A program made the position numbers and the translations under genes. From the NCBI RefSeq assembly GCF_026130045.1, contig NZ_JAIBNX010000046.1, positions 13,144 through 46,575 on the forward strand: a DNA stretch of 33,432 nt, written 5' to 3'. The notes under the pieces are model-generated. The model made no database searches. It had not been told where the DNA came from and saw nothing but the letters and a program-made list of their open reading frames with translations. This stretch comes from Micromonospora sp. CPCC 205371 (GTDB taxonomy: Bacteria; Actinomycetota; Actinomycetes; Mycobacteriales; Micromonosporaceae). Shown one piece after another: positions 23,174 through 31,535 of the stretch (position 1 is the first letter of the stretch; each line of letters starts with the position of its first letter).

Positions 23174-24211
23174 ATGAGCACGGCTGGCTTGATCGCGGAG
23201 GGCAGGACGGCTGCCGAGGTACTGGCCTGGAGCAGAAGCGTCGTGGACCCGGCGCTGCACGCGGCCACCGAACGGCTGCCGGCATCCACCCAGCGGATCG
23301 CTGGATATCACCTCGGTTGGTGGGATGATGCCGGCCGGCCGACGACGCCGGCCGGCAAAGCGATGCGCCCGGCACTGGCGCTGGTCTGCGCAGCGGGTAC
23401 CGGGAACACCGCGAGCGCCGGGATACCCGCGGCCGTGGCGGTGGAGCTGGCGCACAACTCGTCCCTTGTCCACGACGACGTAATCGACAAGGACGAGACT
23501 CGCCGGCACCGGCCCACCGCTTGGCGCGTGTTCGGCGCCAGCGCCGCGATCCTGGCGGGAGACGCGCTGCTGATCCTCGCGTTCGACGCGCTGGCCGCCG
23601 GCCCATCCGACCGCGCCGCACGCGGTGTCGCCATGCTCCACGCGGCGTTCCAGGATCTGATCGAGGGCCAGCACGCCGACCTCGCCTTGGAGGAGCGCGT
23701 GGACGTCGGCTTGCCGGACTGGTTTCGCATGGCCGAGGCCAAGACCGGCGCGCTGTTGGGCTGCGCCTGCGGTCTCGGTGCCTTGCTCGGCGGCGGAAGC
23801 CCCGGCCAGATCGAGCATCTGCGTCGCTTCGGCGCCCGGCTGGGCCTCGCCTTCCAGGCGGTCGACGACCTGCTCGGCATCTGGGGCGATCCGGCGATCA
23901 CCGGAAAGCCCCGCCACTCCGACCTGGCGAGCCGGAAGAAGTCGGTACCGGTGGTGGCGGCATTGACCTCCGGCACTCCTGCCGCGCGCGAGCTGGCGGC
24001 CCTCTACCGACACCCCGAGCCGCCGGACGGCCCGAAGCTGGCGCGCGCCGCCGAGCTGGTCGAGCAGGCAGGCGGGCGGGCCGCCGGCCAGCGCCTGGCC
24101 GCCGACCTGCTCACCGAGGCGCCTGGCGAGCTGCGGGACGCCCGCCTCGCGCCGGCGGCCGGTGCCGGGCTGGCCGCGCTCGCCCGGGACGGGATCCACC
24201 GGGACCGGTGA
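23174..24211 (+). CDS. Short-chain trans-polyprenyl diphosphate synthase (probable geranyl diphosphate synthase)
   Basis: A 345-residue isoprenyl diphosphate synthase condensing DMAPP with IPP. The first Asp-rich motif is HDDVIDKD (Asp101, Asp102, Asp105) and the second DDLLGIWGD (231-239); the KAMRP loop (62-66) binds IPP. The residues before the first motif (AHNSSLVH) contain no bulky aromatic pair at the usual stop position, so the product length (C10 versus C15 or longer) cannot be fixed by eye; GPP is inferred from the neighbouring GPP-using enzymes. The ATG at 23174 has GGGG 3-6 bases upstream. It is divergent from the encapsulin operon and 4 bases upstream of ispH. Confidence 0.9.
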   Translation: MSTAGLIAEGRTAAEVLAWSRSVVDPALHAATERLPASTQRIAGYHLGWWDDAGRPTTPAGKAMRPALALVCAAGTGNTASAGIPAAVAVELAHNSSLVHDDVIDKDETRRHRPTAWRVFGASAAILAGDALLILAFDALAAGPSDRAARGVAMLHAAFQDLIEGQHADLALEERVDVGLPDWFRMAEAKTGALLGCACGLGALLGGGSPGQIEHLRRFGARLGLAFQAVDDLLGIWGDPAITGKPRHSDLASRKKSVPVVAALTSGTPAARELAALYRHPEPPDGPKLARAAELVEQAGGRAAGQRLAADLLTEAPGELRDARLAPAAGAGLAALARDGIHRDR

Positions 24212-24215
24212 CCCG

Positions 24216-25484
24216 ATGCCAGCCGCGTCTCCCGCCCTCGTCCCGGCCGCATACCCCGGGTGCCTTCAGCCGCGCACGATCCTGGTCGCTGAGGCGCTGC
24301 GCCACCCCGACGGCACGACGGTGAGCTGCCCGGCAGCCGCGCTGATCTCGGGCGAGCTGCATCGGCTCGGCATGCGGCCGCTCCGCGGCACTCTCCACCT
24401 CGACGCCGCTTGCGGGCCGGGAGCTGACTCGACGGGGTTGGCCGTCGTTCTCGACGGGTCGATCGGCATGGGAGTGGGCTTCGCCGAGCGCGACCGCCCC
24501 GGCCGGCTGGCCGCGCAACTGGCCCTCGGCGCCTGGTTGTCGGTCGTGGCACCGCGCACGATCCGGCTCGCCGCGCCACGGGCGTTCTGCGCTGGCGTGG
24601 AACGCGCCATCGAGGTGGTCGAGCGCGTGGTTCGGGACCGCGAGCCGCCGGTGTACGTGCGCCGCCAGATCGTCCACAATCGACACGTGGTCGCGGAGCT
24701 CGAAAGCCGGGGCGCGATCTTCGTCGAGGAGCTGGACGCCGTACCCGATGGGGCCACCGTGGTCTTCTCCGCGCACGGCGTCTCGCCCGCGGTCCGGGAG
24801 GAGGCCGCCCGCCGCCGGCTGGATGTCGTCGACGCCACCTGCCCGCTCGTCACCAAGGTGCACGCGGAGGCGCGCCGCTACCTGGCCCGCGGCGACACGG
24901 TCATCCTGATCGGGCACGCCGGCCACGACGAGGTCGAGGGCACGCTCGGCGAGGCGCCCGGGCGGATACGGCTGGTGCAGGACGTGGCCGAGGTGGCGCG
25001 GCTGCGGGTCGAGGACCCGGCCCGGGTGTCGTATCTGACCCAGACGACGCTCGCACACGACGAGACGGCGGCGGTGGTCGACGCCTTGCGCACGCGATAC
25101 CCGACACTGCGGGGGCCGCGCGCAGACGACATCTGCTACGCGAGCACCAACCGGCAGGAGGCGCTGCGTGCCATCGCCGGCTCGTGCGACCTCGTACTGG
25201 TGATCGGCTCAGCGAACTCCGCCAACTCGCAGCGCCTCGTCGAGCTGGCGATGCGGCAGGGAGTCGCGGCGGCCCACCTGGTCGACGACGCCACGCAGAT
25301 CCGGCCGGAGTGGTTGGCAGGGGTACGGACGGTCGGGTTGACCGCAGGCGCGTCCGCGCCGCCGCAGCTGGTCACCGACACGGTCACCGCCCTCTCCGGG
25401 CTCGGCGCGGTCACCGTCACGGAACACGAGACGACGCGGGAAACCGTCATCTTCTCGGTCCCGTCAGTGCTGCGCCGCCCCTGA
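24216..25484 (+). CDS. ispH: 4-hydroxy-3-methylbut-2-enyl diphosphate reductase with N-terminal extension
   Basis: A 422-residue protein whose residues ~117-418 are IspH, the 4Fe-4S enzyme that reduces HMBPP to IPP and DMAPP in the last step of the MEP pathway. Cluster ligands are Cys125 (PRAFCAGV), Cys209 (DATCPLV) and Cys307 (DDICYAS); substrate residues include His154, His187, His237, Glu239, Thr277/278 and the SANS triad (335-338). The first ~115 residues are not part of normal IspH: they form a globular-looking segment ([49 protein letters not shown]) of unknown fold with two cysteines. The ATG at 24216 is 4 bases after the prenyl synthase stop. The 3' end overlaps the convergent monooxygenase gene by 38 bases. 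Confidence 0.93.
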   Translation: MPAASPALVPAAYPGCLQPRTILVAEALRHPDGTTVSCPAAALISGELHRLGMRPLRGTLHLDAACGPGADSTGLAVVLDGSIGMGVGFAERDRPGRLAAQLALGAWLSVVAPRTIRLAAPRAFCAGVERAIEVVERVVRDREPPVYVRRQIVHNRHVVAELESRGAIFVEELDAVPDGATVVFSAHGVSPAVREEAARRRLDVVDATCPLVTKVHAEARRYLARGDTVILIGHAGHDEVEGTLGEAPGRIRLVQDVAEVARLRVEDPARVSYLTQTTLAHDETAAVVDALRTRYPTLRGPRADDICYASTNRQEALRAIAGSCDLVLVIGSANSANSQRLVELAMRQGVAAAHLVDDATQIRPEWLAGVRTVGLTAGASAPPQLVTDTVTALSGLGAVTVTEHETTRETVIFSVPSVLRRP

Positions 25485-26709
25485 GCGCCAGCCGCCGCCT
25501 CTGGGTTCCGACCACGGAGCGGATGACCACTTTGGGGTTGAGGAGCACCGATGGTTCGGCTGCTCGCATCGAGAACATCGCGATGCGGCGGGCGATCTCC
25601 GGGTCGGACACGCCTGCCGTTCGGACGGCCCGCTGGATGGCGTTGGGCGGCTTGGCGAGGGCTTCGCGCCGCCCGAGCGCGTCGTACTTGTCGATGAAGC
25701 GGTGGGCTCGACGGTACGCCCGCAGTGCGCCGGGCAGGTCACCGCCGTTGGTCAAGGCCTCGGCGGTCGCTTCGGCCAGCCACGCGGCGCTGCGGAAGGC
25801 CCAGCCGCACCCGACTGCCGGCACCGGGTCGGATGCGGTGGCGGCGTCGCCGATCAGCGCGAGCCCGGGCCGTGGCGCGGGGTCGCGGCGGATGCAGGGA
25901 TAGTCGGTGGTTCCGATGAGGTTCGATACCTGTCGCGCGCCGGCGAGTGATGGTCCGTCCGGCAGGCGTTCGACGAACCGGCTGAAGGCGGTGGCTCTGT
26001 CGTTGGTGAACTCCGGTAGCCGGTCCTTTGTCGGGAAGACTCCTACCTGCGTCAGGCCGTCGCCGGCGCGGATGCACACGGCGATGTCCCGATCCATGAG
26101 CCAGACCTGGCCGTCGCCGGGGCCGTTCATCGTCGCGCCCTCGTAGTAGGTCCAGAACAGGAAACGGTTGTTTGGGGCGTGGTCTTCGGCCACCGCGGCG
26201 AGTCGGGCGACCGTGGATCGGTGACCGTCGGCGCCGACGACCAGCCGGGCGCGCAGCGTGGTGCGGTTGGCCCCGCCGGTGGTGACGACGACGCCCGTAA
26301 TGGCTCCGGCGGCGTCCTCGACGAGATCGACGACCCGGTGACCCAGCATGAGGTCCACGCCGGGCGTCCGGCTGGCGAGGTCGCGGAGCAGCGGGTCGAG
26401 CTTGTGGCGACGCAGGCTGATCGCCGCGGGCACGGCGCTGCCTGGCGGAGGGGCTATCCAGCCCGAACGGCTCCAGGCGCCGAGCCCGGTGGTCACCGCC
26501 GCACCCTGCGTGAGCATCGGCTGCCAGAAGCCCATTTGGCGCAGGACGTCCTGGGTCCCGCCGAGGATGAAATGTCCGCACAGGGTCTTGTGTGCTTGGG
26601 GGCTGCGATGCCGTTCCAGCAACGCCACGCGGAGCCCGGCCCGGCCGTACGCCGTAGCGGCGGTGCAGCCGGCGAGGCTCGCTCCGACGATGATGACGTC
26701 GTAGTCCAT
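25447..26709 (-). CDS. FAD-dependent monooxygenase / geranylgeranyl-reductase-type flavoprotein
   Basis: A 420-residue flavoprotein of the p-hydroxybenzoate hydroxylase-like superfamily. The N-terminal dinucleotide motif is [22 protein letters not shown], the DG motif [17 protein letters not shown] near residue 180, and the GD motif [24 protein letters not shown] near residue 300. It may hydroxylate or reduce a small lipophilic substrate; a role in tailoring or degrading terpenoids is possible from the position but not shown. The ATG at 26709 has GGAGGCGGA just upstream. Its stop lies inside the convergent ispH gene. It is divergent from the LuxR-type gene with 79 bases between starts. Confidence 0.85.
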   Translation of the reverse strand: MDYDVIIVGASLAGCTAATAYGRAGLRVALLERHRSPQAHKTLCGHFILGGTQDVLRQMGFWQPMLTQGAAVTTGLGAWSRSGWIAPPPGSAVPAAISLRRHKLDPLLRDLASRTPGVDLMLGHRVVDLVEDAAGAITGVVVTTGGANRTTLRARLVVGADGHRSTVARLAAVAEDHAPNNRFLFWTYYEGATMNGPGDGQVWLMDRDIAVCIRAGDGLTQVGVFPTKDRLPEFTNDRATAFSRFVERLPDGPSLAGARQVSNLIGTTDYPCIRRDPAPRPGLALIGDAATASDPVPAVGCGWAFRSAAWLAEATAEALTNGGDLPGALRAYRRAHRFIDKYDALGRREALAKPPNAIQRAVRTAGVSDPEIARRIAMFSMRAAEPSVLLNPKVVIRSVVGTQRRRLALRGGAALTGPRR

Positions 26710-26782
26710 GTCCGCCTCCGGTCCGTTCCTTCGCTCCTTCGGATCATGCGGAGGGGCGGGGGCGGCCGACATCGGTACCGCA

Positions 26783-26810
26783 TACCTAATGCCACTGGTC
26801 AACTACCTAA
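26783..26810 (+). promoter_or_regulatory. Direct repeat upstream of / at the LuxR gene start
   Basis: TACCTAA occurs at 26783-26789 and 26804-26810, spaced 21 bases, that is two helical turns on one face of the DNA. The region between the divergent starts is otherwise GC-rich. It is a candidate activator site for the monooxygenase or LuxR gene, or chance. Confidence 0.3.
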
Positions 26811-29455
26811 CCGTGCCTACCATCGAGGTCGTGGGCGGACGAGACCTCGTCGAGCGAGACCACGAGCTCGCGGCGCTGTCCTCATGGTGGGGGGAAGCGG
26901 TCGCCGGAGCGGGGCGGCTCGTCCTCGTGGGTGGGGACGCCGGTGCCGGCAAGACCGCGCTGATCCGCGAGTTCGCCAGGCGGCCGCGCCACATCCAGCT
27001 GATCAACGGCGGCTGCGAACCGCTCACCACACCGATGCCGCTCGGGGCGCTGCGGGACATGGCCGGCGACCTGCCGACCACGGTACGCCAGGAGCTGCTC
27101 GGCACCCCCGACCCGTTCGAGGTGCGCAGGCTGCTTCTCGATCAGCTAAGCGGTGGGAATCCCCCGACGCTCCTCGTACTGGATGACGCGCACTGGGCCG
27201 ACGACGCCACGCTCGACGTGCTGCGCTTCCTGGGGCGCCGCCTCGGGCCGTGCCCTGCCATGATCGTCGTCTCGTTCCGGCAGGACGAGGTCGGTCCTCA
27301 CCATCCACTGCGAGTGCTCGCCGGCGATCTGGCGACGCTGCCGGTGGTGCGGCGGCTCACGGTACCGATGCTGTCCGAGGCGGCCGTGGCGCGGCTGGCG
27401 GCAGGCACCGGCATCGACCCGGTCGACCTGTACCGGCGGACCGGCGGCAACGCCTTCTTCGTCACCGAGGTACTCGGCGATGATCGGGCCGCCGTTCCAG
27501 CGACGGTCCGCGACGCCGTTCTGGCGCGCGCCGCCCGGCTCGGTCCGGAGGCCCGGGACGCGCTCGACGCGTTCGCCTGCCTGGGCACGCGCGCCACCCC
27601 GTCGGTGGTGGAAGCGGTGTCGGGCCGGCCCGCCACCGCGCTTGACGAGTGCGTGGACCGTGGACTGGTCGTCGCCGATCGCGGCGAGGTCGCGTTCCGG
27701 CACGAGCTGGTACGCCTCGCGGTCGAGGAAGCGATCCCGCCGGGCCGGGCGGTGCGGTTGCGCCGCCAGGCCCTCGCCGTGCTCGGTTCCCGCCCACCGG
27801 GCGAGGTTGAACCGGCCCGGCTGGCGGACCTCGCCCAGCGCGCCGGCGACCGCCGTGCCGTGCTCGCCTTCGCTCCGCTGGCCGCCGAGCGGGCGTCGAC
27901 ACTGGGCGCCCACCGGGAGGCCGCCGAGCACCTGCGCCGTGCGCTGGAGGTGTCCGAGGGCATGCGCCCGGCCGATCGGGCGGCGCTACTGGAGCAGCTC
28001 GGCCGGCAGTACCACCTCAGCGACGACCTCGACGCGGCGCTGCGTGTCTGGCAGGAGGCCGTGCGCGCGTGGCAGGCCGTCGGCGATCGCCGGCGGCAGG
28101 GTGCCGCACTGGTCGGACTCGCCGTCACCGCGCTGCATCTGGCCCGGGAGATCCCGCGCGGCGGCGACGCCTGCGACCAGGCCATCGGCCTGCTCGGCGG
28201 GCTGCCGCCAGGCCCGGAGCTCGCGTACGCCTACGCGATCCGCGCGAAGCTGGCGGCGTTGAACTTCCGTAACACCGACGCGGTCGGCTGGGGTCAGCGC
28301 ATCCTGTCGACAGCGGGCGACGACACCACCGGGCTGGTGCGGGCGCTCGGACTGCTGGCGATCGGCATCGGCCGCGCCCAGGACGGCGACCTCGGGGGTC
28401 TGGACCTGATCCGGCAGAGCATCCACCTGGCGCAGAGCGCGTCCGCGCACGACGAGGCCGGGCTCGGGTACTTCTGGCTCCAGCTGATCTGCGTGAGCCG
28501 CCGCTGGTACCGGCAGGCCGAGCGCTGGTACGCCGACGCGCTCGCCTACACCGAGGACCACGGCCAGGAGGTCTGGCGCCAATGGCTGCGCGCTTTTCGC
28601 TCCCGCGCCCTGCTCGACCAGGGTCGATGGGACGAAGCCGAGGCACTCGCGGGCGAGGTGCTGCGATCGGCGGGAGCGGACGATGGGCGCAAGATGCTCA
28701 GCATGGTGGTTCTCGGCCGGCTGCGGGCACGGCGGGGCGACTCGGATCCCCTGCCCTTGCTGACACGGGTACGCGCCACGATGGTGACCGCCGAACCCGT
28801 CGTCGGCTGGATGATCGGCGCCACCCCCGCGCTCGCCGAAGCCGCCTCGTACACCGGTGACCTCGACCAGGTTCGCGCGATCGTCGCCCCGGCCATCGGC
28901 GACGCCGAGGAGCAGGGCGAGCCGTGGCACCTCGGCGAGCTCGCGTACTGGCTCTCACGCGCCGACGGGCCGGCCGCGCCCCCGCCACGGGCCGCCGAGC
29001 CCTACCGGCTACAGCTGTCCGGCCGCTGGCGGGAGGCGGCGGAGCGCTGGTACGAGGCCGGCTGCCCGTACGAGGCGGCCCTCGCGCTCGCCGGCAGCGA
29101 GGACGAGGCGGCCCTCCGCGACGCCCTCGCCGCGTTCGACCACCTCGGCGCTCAGCCGATGCGGGACATGACCGCCCGTCGGCTGCGTCAAATCGGAGTG
29201 CGCGACATCCCGCGGCGACCGACCCGCACCTCGACACCGGACGGCCTCAGCGCCCGGGAGCAGGAGGTCCTGACCCTGCTGGCCGACGGGCTACGCAACC
29301 ACGAGATCGCACAGGCACTGTTCCTGTCCCGACGAACGGTCGAGCATCACGTCGCCGCCGTACTGCGAAAGCTCGCCGTGCCCAACCGCACGGAGGCCGC
29401 TCGATATGCCCGGCGCAACGGCGTAGCCGTCACGTCACCGGGGAGATCGGCGTAA
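26789..29455 (+). CDS. Large ATP-binding LuxR-family (LAL/MalT-type) transcriptional regulator
   Basis: An ~888-residue regulator. The N-terminal AAA/NACHT-like ATPase has Walker A GGDAGAGKTALI and Walker B TLLVLDDAHWADD; a long helical-repeat middle part (TPR-like, for example ALRVWQEAVRAWQAVGDRRRQGAAL and many AEALA-type repeats) follows. The C-terminal LuxR HTH is LSAREQEVLTLLADGLRNHEIAQALFLSRRTVEHHVAAVLRKL. Such LAL proteins are often pathway-specific activators that respond to a ligand and ATP. No start has a clear Shine-Dalgarno sequence; ATG 26789, GTG 26813 and GTG 26831 (which begins at the conserved GGRDLVERDHEL) are all possible, and an ATG at 26708 would overlap the divergent gene. 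Its location beside the terpene region makes it a candidate local regulator. Confidence 0.88.
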   Translation: MPLVNYLTVPTIEVVGGRDLVERDHELAALSSWWGEAVAGAGRLVLVGGDAGAGKTALIREFARRPRHIQLINGGCEPLTTPMPLGALRDMAGDLPTTVRQELLGTPDPFEVRRLLLDQLSGGNPPTLLVLDDAHWADDATLDVLRFLGRRLGPCPAMIVVSFRQDEVGPHHPLRVLAGDLATLPVVRRLTVPMLSEAAVARLAAGTGIDPVDLYRRTGGNAFFVTEVLGDDRAAVPATVRDAVLARAARLGPEARDALDAFACLGTRATPSVVEAVSGRPATALDECVDRGLVVADRGEVAFRHELVRLAVEEAIPPGRAVRLRRQALAVLGSRPPGEVEPARLADLAQRAGDRRAVLAFAPLAAERASTLGAHREAAEHLRRALEVSEGMRPADRAALLEQLGRQYHLSDDLDAALRVWQEAVRAWQAVGDRRRQGAALVGLAVTALHLAREIPRGGDACDQAIGLLGGLPPGPELAYAYAIRAKLAALNFRNTDAVGWGQRILSTAGDDTTGLVRALGLLAIGIGRAQDGDLGGLDLIRQSIHLAQSASAHDEAGLGYFWLQLICVSRRWYRQAERWYADALAYTEDHGQEVWRQWLRAFRSRALLDQGRWDEAEALAGEVLRSAGADDGRKMLSMVVLGRLRARRGDSDPLPLLTRVRATMVTAEPVVGWMIGATPALAEAASYTGDLDQVRAIVAPAIGDAEEQGEPWHLGELAYWLSRADGPAAPPPRAAEPYRLQLSGRWREAAERWYEAGCPYEAALALAGSEDEAALRDALAAFDHLGAQPMRDMTARRLRQIGVRDIPRRPTRTSTPDGLSAREQEVLTLLADGLRNHEIAQALFLSRRTVEHHVAAVLRKLAVPNRTEAARYARRNGVAVTSPGRSA

Positions 29456-29472
29456 CCAGAGCGGGTCGCGGC

Positions 29473-29507
29473 TTGACAAGAGTTGTGGTCCGGACAAAAC
29501 TCTTGTC
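29473..29507 (+). promoter_or_regulatory. Promoter overlapped by a perfect 10-bp operator, upstream of the ArsR-type gene
   Basis: GACAAGAGTT (29475-29484) and AACTCTTGTC (29498-29507) form a perfect 10-bp inverted repeat with a 13-base spacer. The left arm overlaps TTGACA (29473-29478), a consensus -35; 17 bases on is AAAACT (29496-29501), a weak -10 covered by the right arm. The ATG follows at 29509 with no Shine-Dalgarno site, so the mRNA is probably leaderless. Binding of the ArsR-type product here would block its own promoter. Confidence 0.7.
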
Positions 29508-29508
29508 C

Positions 29509-30093
29509 ATGCAGGCTCTGGCATCCATCGCCGACCCGGACACGTTGCAGGCACTCGCCCACCCCATCCGGTTGCGGATTCTGGCGGTGCTGCGCGAGCC
29601 CGCCTCGCCGGCGGAGGCCGCCCGCGGCCTGGGCGAGCCACGGCAGAAGGTCAACTACCACGTCAAGGAACTGGAACGAGCCGGCCTGGTCCGGCGCGTA
29701 GGTGAACGCCGCGCCGGCAACCTCATGGAAAGCCTGTACCAGGCGATCGCCGGCACGTTCGTCGTCTCGCCGCGCCTGGCCTGGGCCGACCCGCAGCGCT
29801 CGCGCGCGCTCGCCGACCAGGTCGCCCTGGAGAGCCTGGTGGCCGCCGGTGAGCGGCTTCAGCGCGCGGCGGCGTTGCTGCTCGACCGCGCCGCGTTCGC
29901 GGGAGAGCAGATCGCCAGCGCCGCCGTCGAGGCCGAGGTGCGACTGGCCGGCGAGGCGCAGCGAGCGGCCTTCCTCAGCGAGTACGTCGCGGCACTCGGC
30001 CCGCTGCTGAAAAAGTACGGCACCCGGGACGGCGACCCCTTCCGCGTGGTCCTCGCCGTCCATCCCGACCCGTCGCCATTGGAGGCGTCATGA
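29509..30093 (+). CDS. ArsR-type winged-helix transcriptional regulator
   Basis: A 194-residue regulator. The winged helix is at the N-terminus: LAHPIRLRILAVLREPASPAEAARGLGEPRQKVNYHVKELERAGLVRRVGERRAGNLMESLY. The C-terminal ~120 residues are helical and Ala/Glu-rich, longer than classical metal-sensing ArsR proteins, and carry no CxC metal motif, so it likely senses something else. The ATG at 29509 is chosen because it lies right after the operator/promoter and starts the conserved part (QALASIADPDTLQALAHP). It overlaps the AHSA1-PDZ gene as ATGA. ArsR-AHSA1 pairs are common and usually co-regulated. Confidence 0.88.
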   Translation: MQALASIADPDTLQALAHPIRLRILAVLREPASPAEAARGLGEPRQKVNYHVKELERAGLVRRVGERRAGNLMESLYQAIAGTFVVSPRLAWADPQRSRALADQVALESLVAAGERLQRAAALLLDRAAFAGEQIASAAVEAEVRLAGEAQRAAFLSEYVAALGPLLKKYGTRDGDPFRVVLAVHPDPSPLEAS

Positions 30094-30797
30094 GTGAGCA
30101 GCACGCACGGTTCGAAAAGACCTTCACGCTGTCGGTCCCGGTCGACAAGGCGTGGGAGGCGTTCACCGACCCCAAGCTGATCGAGGTGTGGCTGGCCGGC
30201 CCGATCGAAAAGGCCGATGTGCGGCCCGGCGGACAGATCGCCTGGGCAGCCGACGAGGCCGGGCAGCTGGTGTGGGACATCATCGACGTCGAGCCCGGCC
30301 ACCGGCTGACCTACCGGGAGTCCGCGTTCATCCTGCCCGTCGCCACCGAGATCACCGTCACCTTCGAGGAGGCGGAGGCAGGCACACGGCTGACCGTGAC
30401 CCAGTCCGGCTTCGGCGAAGGCGTCGACTGGCAGGCCCAGATCGAGAGCGTCGGCCTCGGCTGGGGACAGACCCTGGCCGCCCTCGACCTGTACCTACGA
30501 ACCGGAGTACGGCTCGACCGGTTCTTCACGACCTTCCGTTCCGACCTCGGCTTCGAGGCCGACGACGTCCTGGCCGGACCGCTGGTCCGCACCGTAGCCG
30601 CCGACTCGTTCGCCGCCCGCGCCGGAGTCGAGCCCGGCGATATCGTGGTCCGCCTCGGCGACGCGCCCATCTTCAGCCGTTCCGACCTGTGGCTGTTCAC
30701 CCGCGAACACACCGCCGGCGAAGACGTGGAGATCGCCTGCGCCCGCGACGGCGAGATCCACACCGGCCGCGCCACCCTCGACGCCCCCTTCGGCTGA
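30090..30797 (+). CDS. AHSA1/SRPBCC-domain protein fused to a PDZ domain
   Basis: A 235-residue cytoplasmic protein. Residues ~8-140 are an AHSA1-type START/SRPBCC domain (FEKTFTLSVPVDKAWEAFTDPKLIEVWL, then GHRLTYRE and EITVTFEEAEAGTRLTVTQSGFG). These bind hydrophobic ligands. Residues ~150-230 are a PDZ-like domain (LGFEADDVLAGPLVRTVAADSFAARAGVEPGDIVVRLGDAPIFSRSDLW), with the GAxAG-type carboxylate loop replaced. The AHSA1 domain on its own is the usual partner of ArsR genes, so the PDZ fusion is unusual. The ATG has GGAGG 5 bases upstream and overlaps the regulator stop; its TGA abuts the stop of the convergent response regulator. Confidence 0.85.
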   Translation: MSEQHARFEKTFTLSVPVDKAWEAFTDPKLIEVWLAGPIEKADVRPGGQIAWAADEAGQLVWDIIDVEPGHRLTYRESAFILPVATEITVTFEEAEAGTRLTVTQSGFGEGVDWQAQIESVGLGWGQTLAALDLYLRTGVRLDRFFTTFRSDLGFEADDVLAGPLVRTVAADSFAARAGVEPGDIVVRLGDAPIFSRSDLWLFTREHTAGEDVEIACARDGEIHTGRATLDAPFG

Positions 30798-31535
30798 TCA
30801 CCTCCCCAGCCAAGACGGGTCGGGATCGGCGGTCACGGGCGGGGGCGAGCCCTCCGTGGAGGTCTCGGGCTCCGATGGTGTGGTGAGGCGATAGCCGACG
30901 CCGCGCACGGTGTGGATCAGGTCTTGGCCGAGTTTGCGGCGCAGGTAGCCGATGTAGACGTCGACGATGTTGGAGCCGGGGTCGTGGGCTAGCCCCCACA
31001 CCCGGTCCAGGAGTTGTTCGCGGGACAGGACCTGGCCCGGGTGGCGCAGCAGGATTTCGGCGAGCAGGAACTCGCGAGCGGTCAGCTCTACCAGCCGGCC
31101 GTCGACGCTGACGGTTCGCCGTACCAGGTCGAGTGTGACGGGGCCGGCGTGCAGCGCGGTGGGGGTGTCGCGGCCGCGGTCGCGCAGCCGGGCCCGGACG
31201 CGGGCGAGCAGTTCGTCGAAGCTGAACGGTTTGGTCAGATAGTCGTCGGCGCCCAGGTCCAGCCCGGCGACCCGGTCCGGGACGGCGTCTCGGGCGGTCA
31301 GAACGATGACTGGCAGTCTCTCGCCGCGCGCGCGGAGCTGTGCCAGGGCGGCCAGGCCGTCCTGGCCGGGCAGGCCGAGATCGAGGATGAGCAGGTCGAA
31401 GTCGTCGGCGCGGGCGTAGGCGGCGGCGGCGACGCCGTTGTCGACCACGGTGGCGGTGTAGCCGGCGGCGCGTAGCCCTTTGGTGAGGAACGAGGCGATG
31501 CGGGGCTCGTCCTCAGCGATCAGTACCCGGTTCAC
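30798..31535 (-). CDS. OmpR/PhoB-family response regulator
   Basis: A 245-residue two-component response regulator. The receiver domain has the acidic pair Glu8/Asp9/Glu10 (AEDEP), the phospho-accepting Asp52 (LILDLGLPG), Thr80 and Lys102 (YLTKPF). The C-terminal winged helix has LTAREFLLAEILLRHPGQVLSREQLLDRVWG and the wing RRKLGQDLIHTVRGVGYRL. The GTG at 31535 overlaps the kinase stop as GTGA, so both are translated together; AAGGGG lies 9 bases upstream. It should bind direct repeats in promoters of the operon and others. The 20-residue C-terminal tail is Ser/Pro-rich. Confidence 0.95.
   Translation of the reverse strand: MNRVLIAEDEPRIASFLTKGLRAAGYTATVVDNGVAAAAYARADDFDLLILDLGLPGQDGLAALAQLRARGERLPVIVLTARDAVPDRVAGLDLGADDYLTKPFSFDELLARVRARLRDRGRDTPTALHAGPVTLDLVRRTVSVDGRLVELTAREFLLAEILLRHPGQVLSREQLLDRVWGLAHDPGSNIVDVYIGYLRRKLGQDLIHTVRGVGYRLTTPSEPETSTEGSPPPVTADPDPSWLGR

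Noticed and set aside
26708-26788. ATG at 26708 as start of the LuxR-type gene
   Set aside because: It would overlap the start of the divergent monooxygenase gene and adds 27 residues of no family resemblance.
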